From an uncultured Caulobacter sp. (GTDB lineage: Bacteria > Pseudomonadota > Alphaproteobacteria > Caulobacterales > Caulobacteraceae), in assembly GCF_947036865.1 (NCBI RefSeq), contig NZ_CAMQSF010000008.1:50979-114978 (forward strand): 64,000 bases of DNA, read 5' to 3'. The notes beneath the pieces were generated by a model. The model saw nothing but the letters and a program-made list of their open reading frames with translations, made no database searches and was not told where the DNA came from. Of the stretch, positions 35,216-43,173 are shown one piece after another. The number at the start of each line of letters is the position of its first letter. The first letter of the stretch is position 1. The position numbers and the translations under genes were made by a program.

Positions 35216-36160
35216 ATGCCTTCCGGTCTCGCCGCGCTGCTCGATGACGTCGCCGGCATCACCAAGCTGGCCGCCGCCTCCCTGGACGACGTGACCGGAG
35301 CCGCCGGCAAGGCGGGGTCGAAGGCCGTCGGCGTGGTGGTGGACGACACGGCGGTGACCCCCGGCTACGCCATGGGCTTCTCGCCCGACCGCGAATTGCC
35401 GATCGTCTGGAAGATCGCGCTGGGGTCGCTGCGCAACAAACTGCTGTTCCTGTTGCCCGGCGCGATGCTCCTGAGCGCCTTCGCGCCCTGGGCGGTGACG
35501 CCGCTCCTGATGTGCGGCGGGGCCTATCTGGCGTTCGAGGCGACCGAAAAGGTCCTCGAGGCCTTCACGCCGGAAAGCGAGGGCGAGGCGGTCGAGGACC
35601 TGGCGCTGAGCGGTCCCGAACTGGAGAAGGCCAAGGTCAGCGGGGCGATCCGCACGGACCTCATCCTCTCCGCCGAGATCATGGCCATCGCCCTGGCCGA
35701 CGTCTCCGCCCAGCCGTTGGCGATCCAAGCCGCCGCCCTAGCCGTGGTCGGCGTGCTGCTGACCGTCGGCGTCTACGGCGTCGTCGCCCTGATCGTGAAG
35801 ATGGACGACATCGGCCTGCACCTGTCGCGGGGCAAGTCCCTGGGGCTGCGCGGCTTCGGCCGAGGCCTGGTCAAGGCCATGCCCTGGACCATGGAAGCCC
35901 TGACCCTGATCGGTACGGCGGCGATGCTGTGGGTCGGCGGCGGCATCATCGTTCATGGACTCGAGACGTTCCACCTGACGCCGATCCCAGTCTGGGTGGA
36001 GGGCTTCAAGCACTGGGCCGAACAGGCGCCGGGCGTCGGCGCGTTGACGGGTTGGCTGGCCTTCGCGCTCGGCTCGGCCGTGGTGGGCCTGGCGGTCGGC
36101 GGCGTCTTGGCGGGCCTGATGCACCTGTGGCATCACCGCAAGGGCGCGGCGGCGCACTAA
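35216..36160 (+). CDS. DUF808 (YedI-like) membrane protein
   Basis: 314 aa inner-membrane protein with about six hydrophobic segments. Family signature at the start: MPSGLAALLDDVAGITKLAAASLDDV, TPGYAMGFSPDRELPIVWKI split before the first helices, MLLSAFAPWAVTPLLMCGGAYLAFEATEK, DLILSAEIMAIALADV, KMDDIGLHLSRGKS, KAMPWTMEALTLIGTAAMLWVGGGI. Function is unknown across the family; it is sometimes annotated as an inner-membrane transporter without evidence. It ends tail-to-tail with the methyltransferase gene, sharing 4 nt (CTAA). Confidence 0.88.
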   Translation: MPSGLAALLDDVAGITKLAAASLDDVTGAAGKAGSKAVGVVVDDTAVTPGYAMGFSPDRELPIVWKIALGSLRNKLLFLLPGAMLLSAFAPWAVTPLLMCGGAYLAFEATEKVLEAFTPESEGEAVEDLALSGPELEKAKVSGAIRTDLILSAEIMAIALADVSAQPLAIQAAALAVVGVLLTVGVYGVVALIVKMDDIGLHLSRGKSLGLRGFGRGLVKAMPWTMEALTLIGTAAMLWVGGGIIVHGLETFHLTPIPVWVEGFKHWAEQAPGVGALTGWLAFALGSAVVGLAVGGVLAGLMHLWHHRKGAAAH

Positions 36161-36951
36161 GCGACGCAGCGGAACAGCCCGACCGCCTTGCCGACCCGAA
36201 AAACTCCGCCTTGGCGCGCGAACGCCGCCCGCACCGCCGTGGCCAGCTCTAGCCGCTGCGCCTCGGACGCCGCGTCGGCCGGGGGCATGCTCATGAGGTA
36301 ATCGATGACGTCCTGCGGCTCGGTGCACACCAGCTCATCCGGATAGCGGATCAACTCAACCTGGTTGAACGTCCTGCGCAAGACCGGTTCGGCGTCTGTC
36401 AGATCGTAGGGTGGAGGCCGAGGCGGGCCGGCGTCGGGGATCGCCTGGCGACGCAGGTCTCCCAGCTCGCGCATGTTGTGGCGATCGTTCAGGGCGATGA
36501 GGGCGACACCGCCCGGCTTGAGCACCCGTCTCAGCTCGGCGACGCCCGCCTCTGGATCGGGCAGATGGTAGAGCATGTGGATCGCCAGGACACAGTCGAA
36601 CGACCCGTCCGCGAAGGGTATGGCCGAAGCGTCGGCGGTCTTGCCTTCGACATTGTCCCAGCGATTGGCCCCGAGGGCCGCCTGGACCGCCGCTGCCACC
36701 ATGCCCGGGGAAAGATCGAGCAGAGTCAGGGACAAGCTCGCGGGCAGGTTCGAGGCCATGGCGTTCCAGAAGGCCCCCGCGCCGCAGCCGGCGTCCAGGC
36801 AAGCGCCGCGTTCCGGCCAATGGCCGTGGTTCGCAAGCCATTCGAACCAGTCCTGGCGGCCGTACTTGCGGTGTAATCGCGAGCGGGCCTCCAGCTTGGA
36901 CGCGTCTCTGTACTGGCTGTCGCGGAGATATTCCTGGTCCTTGGTCAGCAT
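36157..36951 (-). CDS. Class I SAM-dependent methyltransferase (type 11-like)
   Basis: 264 aa. Motif I CLDAGCGAGAFWNAMA, motif II LTLLDLSPGMVAAA, acidic ADASAIPFADGSFDCVLAIH, post-motif LYHLPDPEAGVAELRRVLKP. A C-terminal cap follows (ELIRYPDELVCTEPQDVIDYLM ...). The N-terminal segment, EARSRLHRKYGRQDWFEWLANH, resembles methyltransferases acting on small molecules. Substrate unknown. GGAG lies 7 nt before the ATG at 36951, so the longer 281-residue reading is less likely. It lies 14 bp downstream of recG on the same strand. Confidence 0.87.
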   Translation of the reverse strand: MLTKDQEYLRDSQYRDASKLEARSRLHRKYGRQDWFEWLANHGHWPERGACLDAGCGAGAFWNAMASNLPASLSLTLLDLSPGMVAAAVQAALGANRWDNVEGKTADASAIPFADGSFDCVLAIHMLYHLPDPEAGVAELRRVLKPGGVALIALNDRHNMRELGDLRRQAIPDAGPPRPPPYDLTDAEPVLRRTFNQVELIRYPDELVCTEPQDVIDYLMSMPPADAASEAQRLELATAVRAAFARQGGVFRVGKAVGLFRCVA

Positions 36952-36965
36952 GACGGAGCTCCCCG

Positions 36966-39047
36966 CTAACCCGCCTCGCCCAGCGGCGAGCCCGGCTTCC
37001 AATCAAACAGTTCCTGCAACGTCCGCAGCGCCTGGCCGCGCGGCGAGGTCAGGTCCGGGTCGCGGGCCAGGATCAGGCGCGCGTCGTCGGCGGCCACCGC
37101 GATCAGGTCGCGATGCGCCACCGGATCGGCCAGGCGATAGGCCGGGAAGCCGCTCTGCTTCAGCCCCAGCGGATCGCCACCGCCGCGCAGAGCCAGGTCC
37201 TTCTCGGCAATCTCGAACCCGTCGTCGGAGCGGCGTAGGATATCGAGCCGCTGCTGGGCCACCTCCGACAGCGGCGGATCGTATAGCAGCACGCAGGCGC
37301 TCTCGCGCGTCCCCCGGCCGACGCGGCCGCGCAGCTGGTGCAGCTGGGCCAGGCCGAAGCGGTCGGCGTGCTCGATGACCATGATGCTGGCGTTGGGCAC
37401 ATTGACCCCGACCTCGACCACGGTCGTTGCGACCAGCACGCTGACCTCGCCGTCGACGAAGCGCTGCATCACCGCGTCCTTCTCGGCGGGGGGCATCTGG
37501 CCGTGGACCAGGCCGACGTTCGGCAGACGGGTCGCCAGATCCGCCGCCCGGTCCTCGGCGGCGCGCAGATCGACCTTTTCCGACTCCGAGACCAGCGGGC
37601 AGATCCAGAAGGCCTGGGCCCCGCCGGCGATCGCGGCGCGCAGGCGTTCGACGATCTCCGGCACGCGCGGGGTGGGGACGGCGCGGGTGGCCACCGGCGT
37701 GCGGCCGGGCGGCTTCTCGTCGATGCGCGAGACATCGAGGTCGCCGAACACGGTCAGCTCCAGGGTGCGCGGGATCGGCGTGGCCGACATCGCCAGCAGA
37801 TGCACGCCTTCACCCTTGTCTTGCAGCCGGCGTCGTTCGTTGACTCCGAAGCGGTGCTGCTCGTCGATGATGGTCAGGGCCAGGGAGTCGAACACCACGT
37901 CGTCCTGGAAGAGGGCGTGGGTGCCGACCGCGACGTGGTGGGTTCCGTCGGCCAGGCCCAGCAGCTTGGCCGAGCGCGCCGCGCCCTTGTCGCGCCCGGT
38001 GAGCAGGATCACCGACAAGCCCAGGGCCTGGAGCGGCGCGGCGATGGTCTCGAAATGCTGGCGGGCCAGGATCTCGGTCGGCGCCATCAGGGCCGATTGC
38101 AGACCCGCGCTGGCCGCGTCGGCCATGGCCAGCATCGCCACCACGGTCTTGCCCGAGCCGACATCGCCCTGCAGCAGCCGGCTCATCCGCTCGCCCGAGG
38201 CCAGGTCGCCGCGAATTTCCGACAGCGCGCGGATCTGGGCGCCGGTCAGCTTGAAGGGCAGGGCCCTTTCGGCCGCCTCGGCGAGGGGACCGGCGGGAAT
38301 GCGCGGCCCCGGCGTCGCGCGCCGCGAGGCCTTGCGCTGGGCCAGGGCCAGCTGGTGGGCCAGGAGCTCGTCATAGGCCAGGCGCCGGCGCGGCCGGGCC
38401 AATGGCGACAGATCGGCTTCGCTGGCGGGGGCGTGCAAGGCGGCGAGCGCCTCGCGCCAGCTCGGCAGATGTTCGCGCGCGCGCCAGGCGTCGTCCTGCC
38501 ACTCGGGCAGGTCGGGCGCGCGGCTCAGGGCCTCCAGCGCGAACTTGCGGAACACTCGCGACGGCAGGCCATGGGTGGCGGGGTAGACGGTCTCGATGTC
38601 CGGGATGTCGTCCGCGCGGGCCTCCTCGACCAGATAGTCGGGATGGGCGATCTGCAGTTCGGAGGCGAAGCCGTCGGGCCGCTCCACCTTGCCGCTGACC
38701 GCCCGCCGCGCCCCCTTGGGATGCTGGCGTTCCAGGTGCGGGCCGTAGCCCTTGAACCAGATCAGGGTCAGAAAGCCCGTGCCGTCCCAGGCGCGGACCT
38801 TCCACGGATAACCCACCCGCTGCGGCGGCTGGTGGGCGTCGATGGTGACGACGAAGGTCTGGACCTGGCCCTCGACCGCCTTGTCGACCGTGGTGACGGC
38901 GCGTCGGATCAGGCCGGTCGGCGGGGTGAACAGCACGTCGCGCACGATCGGCCCGGCTAGCTTCTCGACCAGCGGCGCGACGCGGGGGCCCACGCCCTTG
39001 AGCGTGGACACCGAGCTGAACAGGGGAAAGAGAATCTCCGGGCGCAT
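36966..39047 (-). CDS. recG: ATP-dependent DNA helicase RecG
   Basis: 693 aa, full length for RecG, which reverses stalled forks and branch-migrates Holliday junctions. N-terminal wedge domain SSVSTLKGVGPRVAPLVEKL and OB part LIWFKGYGPHLERQHPKG. Helicase motif I LLQGDVGSGKTVVA; motif Ia APTEILARQHF; motif II DEQHRFGV (the DEQH variant typical of RecG); motif III MSATPIPRT; motif V TTVVEVGVNVPNAS; motif VI QLRGRVGRGT. The C-terminal TRG-like hairpin region follows. A methyltransferase gene lies downstream on the same strand. Confidence 0.96.
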   Translation of the reverse strand: MRPEILFPLFSSVSTLKGVGPRVAPLVEKLAGPIVRDVLFTPPTGLIRRAVTTVDKAVEGQVQTFVVTIDAHQPPQRVGYPWKVRAWDGTGFLTLIWFKGYGPHLERQHPKGARRAVSGKVERPDGFASELQIAHPDYLVEEARADDIPDIETVYPATHGLPSRVFRKFALEALSRAPDLPEWQDDAWRAREHLPSWREALAALHAPASEADLSPLARPRRRLAYDELLAHQLALAQRKASRRATPGPRIPAGPLAEAAERALPFKLTGAQIRALSEIRGDLASGERMSRLLQGDVGSGKTVVAMLAMADAASAGLQSALMAPTEILARQHFETIAAPLQALGLSVILLTGRDKGAARSAKLLGLADGTHHVAVGTHALFQDDVVFDSLALTIIDEQHRFGVNERRRLQDKGEGVHLLAMSATPIPRTLELTVFGDLDVSRIDEKPPGRTPVATRAVPTPRVPEIVERLRAAIAGGAQAFWICPLVSESEKVDLRAAEDRAADLATRLPNVGLVHGQMPPAEKDAVMQRFVDGEVSVLVATTVVEVGVNVPNASIMVIEHADRFGLAQLHQLRGRVGRGTRESACVLLYDPPLSEVAQQRLDILRRSDDGFEIAEKDLALRGGGDPLGLKQSGFPAYRLADPVAHRDLIAVAADDARLILARDPDLTSPRGQALRTLQELFDWKPGSPLGEAG

Positions 39048-39099
39048 CGACCGCGACCATAGCCGCTCCGGGCGCCCGGCGAGGAGACCTCAAATGGCT

Positions 39100-39402
39100 T
39101 TAGTCGGCCTGGTTCATCACCGGCTGCAGCGCGATGACGATGTCGGAATACTCGTCGGCCCGCGACGCGCCCGAGACGTTCAGGCGGGTGTAGAGCCAGG
39201 TCGCGCCGTGGCGGGCGCGGGCGTCCGCCCAGCGGCTCTTGGCGTCGATCAGGTTGTTGGCCTCGCCCGCGTAGACCACGTCGCCGCGCGCGTCGACATA
39301 GACGTAGTTGCCGGCGATCGTCGTGCCGGGATCGCCGTTCTCTGCCAGCTTGTAGCGGTAGACGGCGCCCGAGGCGCCCTTGAGTTCGATATAAGGCTTC
39401 AC
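39100..39402 (-). CDS. Small GIY-YIG-like protein (divergent)
   Basis: 100 aa, no signal peptide. I read it as a divergent GIY-YIG fold. GNYVYV (about residue 31) and VVYAGEANNL (about 42) take the places of GIY and YIG-x-x-xNL, with an intervening turn of normal length. ALQPVMN near the end, preceded by DEYSDIVI, takes the place of the E-x-x-LI-x-x-xxP-x-x-N segment that carries the metal-binding Glu. The Ile and Tyr positions are altered, so nuclease activity is uncertain. It lies downstream of recG territory on the same strand but recG transcription runs away from it; no operon is clear. Confidence 0.65.
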   Translation of the reverse strand: MKPYIELKGASGAVYRYKLAENGDPGTTIAGNYVYVDARGDVVYAGEANNLIDAKSRWADARARHGATWLYTRLNVSGASRADEYSDIVIALQPVMNQAD

Positions 39403-39544
39403 GCTGTCCTCGCCACAAAAGCCACCCGGCGGAGGGCTTTAGATTCAACTGTTTATAGCACGTCCGGGCCTCTCGACGAGGCGGACGATCGCGTCCGGAG
39501 CGCGCTTCGTCGTGCAGCGCGCCGGGGACCAAATTATGACCTGG

Positions 39545-40285
39545 TCAAGCTTGCGGAACTCCGGAGCGTGCCAGGAACCGACGGGTCCGCTCCTCGCGAG
39601 GGGCGGCCAGAAGGGACCGCGAGGGCCCCTGTTCGACGATCACGCCGCCGTCCATGAAGATGGTCCGATCGGCGACGTCGCGGGCGAAGTCCATCTGGTG
39701 GGTGACGATGACCATGGTCCGCCGCTCGGCGGCCAGATCGCGGATCACGGCCAGGACCTCGCCGACCAGTTCCGGGTCGAGGGCCGAGGTCGGCTCGTCG
39801 AACAGGATGACCTCCGGATCCATGGCCAGGGCGCGGGCGATCGCGCAGCGTTGCTGCTGACCGCCGGACAGGGCGGCCGGATGGGCGTCGGCGCGGTCGC
39901 CGAGCCCGACCTTTTCCAAGAGCGCGCGACCGCGCGCGCGGGCCTTGGCGGGATCCTCCTTGCGCACCACCACCGGACCCTCGATCACGTTCTCCAGCGC
40001 CGTGCGGTGCGGGAACAGATTGAAGCTCTGGAAGACGAAACCCACCCGGCCGTTCAGCGCGCGGGCCAGCGGGATCTTGCCGCCGGCGGTGACGCCCGCG
40101 ATCGTCAGGTCGCCGCCGTTCAGCGCCTCCAGCCCGGCCAGGCAGCGGAGCAGGGTGCTCTTGCCCGAGCCGCTGGGTCCGATGATCGCCACGACCTCGC
40201 CGGTCGCGACGCTCAGGTCGACTCCGGCCAGCACGGGCGTCGCGCCGAAGCTCTTGCGCAGGCCCTTGGCGTCGATCGCGCTCAT
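39545..40285 (-). CDS. Polar amino acid ABC transporter, ATP-binding protein
   Basis: 246 aa ATPase of the PAAT family (GlnQ/HisP/TcyN type). Walker A IIGPSGSGKSTLLRC, Q-loop FVFQSFNLFPHRTALENV, signature LSGGQQQRCAIARAL, Walker B VILFDEPTSALDPEL, switch His in VIVTHQMDFARDVADR. It is the last gene of a binding protein, permease, ATPase operon; its ATG overlaps the permease stop (ATGA). Substrate discussed under the binding protein. Confidence 0.94.
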   Translation of the reverse strand: MSAIDAKGLRKSFGATPVLAGVDLSVATGEVVAIIGPSGSGKSTLLRCLAGLEALNGGDLTIAGVTAGGKIPLARALNGRVGFVFQSFNLFPHRTALENVIEGPVVVRKEDPAKARARGRALLEKVGLGDRADAHPAALSGGQQQRCAIARALAMDPEVILFDEPTSALDPELVGEVLAVIRDLAAERRTMVIVTHQMDFARDVADRTIFMDGGVIVEQGPSRSLLAAPREERTRRFLARSGVPQA

Positions 40286-40941
40286 CGGCGGCCCTCCGCG
40301 GCGCGGCGCTCCAGCCGGCCCTGCAGGGCGGCGAGCACGGTGGATACGATCCAGTAGATGGCCGCCGCCGCCAGGTACATGGTGAAGATCTCGTAGGTCC
40401 GGGCGGTGATCAGCTGGGCCTGGCGGAACAGCTCCGGCACCTGGATGGTCGCGGCCAGAGAGGTGTCCTTGACCAGGCCGATGAAGCTGTTCGACAGCGG
40501 TGCCACGGCGGTGCGCGCGGCCTGGGGCAGGATCACGCGCCGCAAGGCCTGGCCGCGACTCATGCCGAGCACGCTGGCGGCTTCCCACTGGCCCTTGTCG
40601 ACCGCGTCGATGGCGCTGCGCAGGATCTCCGAGGCGTAGGCGGCGATGTTCAGCGAAAAGCCGATGCCCGCCGCCAGCAGCGGCGGCATCTCGACCCCGA
40701 ACTGCGGCAGGCCGTAATAGATCAGGAACAGCTGGACCAGGAGCGGCGTGCCCCGGAAAGCCGACACATAGACCGCCGCCGGCCAGCGCAACGCCGCCGA
40801 GCGCGAAAGCCGCATCAAAGCCAGGCCAAAGCCCAGAACGACGCCAATCCCCATGCCGATCACGCTGAGCAGCACGGTATAGCCCGCGCCTTTCAGCAGC
40901 AGGGGCGCGGACTGGCGCAGCAGGTCGAGCGGCGCGTCCAT
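40282..40941 (-). CDS. Polar amino acid ABC transporter, permease
   Basis: 219 aa inner-membrane permease with about five helices. The coupling (EAA) loop reads GQWEAASVLGMSRGQALRRV followed by ILPQAARTAVAPL. The segment SAFRGTPLLVQLFLIYYGLP is characteristic of the HisM/YecS type, and in sequence it is closest to cystine permeases I recall. A single permease gene suggests a homodimer. The start is 3 bp after the binding-protein stop, and the stop overlaps the ATPase start. Confidence 0.93.
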   Translation of the reverse strand: MDAPLDLLRQSAPLLLKGAGYTVLLSVIGMGIGVVLGFGLALMRLSRSAALRWPAAVYVSAFRGTPLLVQLFLIYYGLPQFGVEMPPLLAAGIGFSLNIAAYASEILRSAIDAVDKGQWEAASVLGMSRGQALRRVILPQAARTAVAPLSNSFIGLVKDTSLAATIQVPELFRQAQLITARTYEIFTMYLAAAAIYWIVSTVLAALQGRLERRAAEGRR

Positions 40942-40944
40942 CGT

Positions 40945-41730
40945 CTAGCGGGTCGCGTCCAGGCCGAACCAGCGCTGCGAGATCGCCGTCAGCTCGCCGC
41001 TATTGCGCAGAGCGGCGATCGCCTGGTCGATCACGATCTTCAGGCCCGGATCCTTCTTCATCGCCACGCCCGAGCCCTGGGCCGCGAACGGCGGGCCGGA
41101 GGCGGCGAATTCCGGCGAGGTCTTGACGAAGTCGGCGGCGACCAGGCGGTCGTTCAGCACCGCGTCGATGCGGCCGGCCTTGAGGTCCTGGTACTTGGTC
41201 GGATCGTCGTCATAGGTGCGCACGTCGGCGGTCGGCACGTTGGCTCGGATCCATTGCTCGTAATTGGTCCCCAGACCCACGCCGACCTTCTTGCCGGCCA
41301 GGTCCTCCGGCTTTTCCAGGCCGGGCCGATCCTTCAGCTTGATGATCTGGATGCCCGAGACGGTGTAGGGCTCGGAGAAGTCGTACTTGGCCTGGCGTTC
41401 GGGCGTGATGGTGATCTGGTTGATCACCACGTCGACGCGGCCGGACTCCAGCGCGCCGAGCAGGCCCGCGAACGGCGCGGGGCGGAAGTCGGGCTTCAGG
41501 CCCAGCTTGCCGGCCAGGGCCTTGGCGAAATCGACCTCGAACCCGGTCAGCTGGCCGTCCTTGCCCTGGAAGTTGAACGGCGGATAGGTGCCTTCCAGCC
41601 CGATCCGCAAGGTCCCGGACGCCTTGATCCGCTCCCAGGCGCTGGCGCCCGGGGCGGGCTTCTTGCCGCAGGCGGCGAGCAGGGCGAGGCCGAGGCCGGA
41701 CAGCACGGCGCGACGGGCGGGGAATCGCAT
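40945..41730 (-). CDS. Polar amino acid ABC transporter, substrate-binding lipoprotein (possibly cystine)
   Basis: 261 aa. Signal peptide RRAVLSGLGLALLAACGKK with lipobox LAAC, so it is probably lipid-anchored. The SBP_bac_3 domain has SGTLRIGLEGTYPPFNFQGK, GQLTGFEVDFAKALAGKLG, LESGRVDVVINQITITPERQ, KYDFSEPYTVSGIQII, KKVGVGLGTNYEQWI, LKAGRIDAVLNDRLVA. NQITIT and the FSEPY block resemble the FliY/TcyA cystine-binding group, which would suit a strain with cysK, sseA and metC nearby. The substrate remains inference. It is the first gene of the operon and divergent from the M48 protease. Confidence 0.9.
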   Translation of the reverse strand: MRFPARRAVLSGLGLALLAACGKKPAPGASAWERIKASGTLRIGLEGTYPPFNFQGKDGQLTGFEVDFAKALAGKLGLKPDFRPAPFAGLLGALESGRVDVVINQITITPERQAKYDFSEPYTVSGIQIIKLKDRPGLEKPEDLAGKKVGVGLGTNYEQWIRANVPTADVRTYDDDPTKYQDLKAGRIDAVLNDRLVAADFVKTSPEFAASGPPFAAQGSGVAMKKDPGLKIVIDQAIAALRNSGELTAISQRWFGLDATR

Positions 41731-41889
41731 CGGAGAGACCTTCGACGAAACTAGCTCGCGCAGTTCTATACGGCGCGACGGCGTTCGCCAGCCCGAACGT
41801 GTCGCCGATGTGACGATGGTGAGCACGATTTTAGCTGACGGCGCCGAGGGACTCTGGCCTGCTCGAAAGCTTAACCGGGAGAAGGGGAC

Positions 41890-43068
41890 ATGTCGCATTC
41901 GTTCGATCCGGCCGCGGCGACGGCCGCCTATCTGGCGCAACTGCCGCCCGAGGCGCACCTGAAGGCCCAGCACTATACGCAAGGCGGCCACTGGCTGCTG
42001 TTGTGGGGCTTCCTCGTCTCGGTCGCCGCGTCGTGGATCATCATTCGCAGCGGAATTCTGACGCGCCTTCAGGCGGGCGTGGAGCGCGGCAAGGCGCGGC
42101 CGTTCCTGGCCAGCCTGATGGTCGCCGCCGTCTTTGTCGGCCTAAGCTGGGCGTTGGAGCTGCCGTGGTCGGTCTATGCCGACTGGTGGCGGCCCAAGCA
42201 GTACGGCCTCACCAGCCAGGCGTTCGGCGGCTGGTTCGGCGAGAACCTGCTGTCGACGGCCATCTCGGTGGTGCTCACCGCGCTGTTCCTGGCGCTGCTG
42301 TACCTGCTGATCCGCCGGGCGCGCCGGATTTGGTGGCTATGGGCGGGCGGGCTGACCGCCGTCTTCGTCGTGTTCGGCATGCTGCTGTCGCCCATCTACA
42401 TCGAGCCGCTGTTCAACAAGTACACGCCGGCGCCGCCCGGCGCGGTTCGCGACGAGGTCGTGGCGATGGCCAGGTCGGTGAACATCCCGAGCGACAAGAT
42501 CTTCGTCTATAACGGCTCGAAACAGTCGAACGCCTACACGGCCAACGTCTCCGGCCTAGGCGGCTCGGCCCGCGTGGCGATGAGCGACGTGATGTTCGCG
42601 AAGGGCGCCGATATCGCCGAGGTTCGAGGCGTGGTCGGTCACGAGATGGGCCACTACGCCCATCAGCACAACCTCTGGATCACCGGCGCCTTCAGCCTTC
42701 TGGCTGTCATCGCGTTCCTGATCGTCGACCGCGTTTTCCCCTGGTTCGCCCGGGCGCTCGGCGCCAAGGGCGTGACGGGCATCGCCGATCCCGCCGGCTT
42801 GCCGGTCCTGGCGGTGATCATGGCCGTCTTGAACCTGCTGGGGACGCCGCTCGTGAACGCCTTGGTCCGGACGGCGGAAAGCGACGCGGATCGCTACAGC
42901 CTGACGCATTTCAACGAGCCCGACGGGCTGTCCAAGGCCCTGGTCAAGACCATCGAGTACCGCGCCGCGACGCCGGGAAAGCTGGAGGAGGCGCTATTCT
43001 ACGACCACCCGGCCGTCGGGGTCAGGATCCGCCGGGCCATGGACTGGAAGGCGACGCACCCGAAATAG
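41890..43068 (+). CDS. M48 family membrane metallopeptidase (Ste24/CAAX protease-like)
   Basis: 392 aa membrane protease. Several helices occupy the N-terminal half (LLLWGFLVSVAASWIIIRSG, FLASLMVAAVFVGLSWALELP, VVLTALFLALLYLLIRRA, WWLWAGGLTAVFVVFGMLLS). The zinc motif HEMGH is near residue 250 in VVGHEMGHYAHQHN and the third ligand Glu is in RTAESDADRYSL. The segment SPIYIEPLFNKYTPA is a hallmark of Ste24-type enzymes. In bacteria the substrates are usually unknown; membrane protein quality control is likely. Convergent with the KAS III-like gene. Confidence 0.92.
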   Translation: MSHSFDPAAATAAYLAQLPPEAHLKAQHYTQGGHWLLLWGFLVSVAASWIIIRSGILTRLQAGVERGKARPFLASLMVAAVFVGLSWALELPWSVYADWWRPKQYGLTSQAFGGWFGENLLSTAISVVLTALFLALLYLLIRRARRIWWLWAGGLTAVFVVFGMLLSPIYIEPLFNKYTPAPPGAVRDEVVAMARSVNIPSDKIFVYNGSKQSNAYTANVSGLGGSARVAMSDVMFAKGADIAEVRGVVGHEMGHYAHQHNLWITGAFSLLAVIAFLIVDRVFPWFARALGAKGVTGIADPAGLPVLAVIMAVLNLLGTPLVNALVRTAESDADRYSLTHFNEPDGLSKALVKTIEYRAATPGKLEEALFYDHPAVGVRIRRAMDWKATHPK

Positions 43069-43082
43069 AGGGAGAGACGGAA

Positions 43083-43113
43083 ACCTCGCCCTTCGACAAG
43101 CTTGGGGTGAGGT
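43083..43113. repeat. Intergenic palindromic repeat-like element
   Basis: Between convergent genes: ACCTCGCCC then ttcgacaagctt then GGGGTGAGGT, a stem-loop of about 9 bp with one mismatch. It resembles the short palindromic repeat built on CTTCGACAAGCTCAGGG that I recall as scattered in many proteobacterial genomes. Only one copy is seen in this window, so repeat status needs the whole genome. It may also act as a weak bidirectional terminator. Confidence 0.45.
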
Positions 43114-43173
43114 CTCCGGACCGACCGGCGGCGAAGCTTTCGGCGGCCAGTGGCGGGCGAGCCCGCTCCTTGG

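Noticed and set aside
40945..41730. Firm assignment of the ABC importer as cystine-specific
   Set aside because: The resemblance to FliY/TcyA is suggestive, but specificity in this family cannot be read reliably by eye, so no gene symbol was given.
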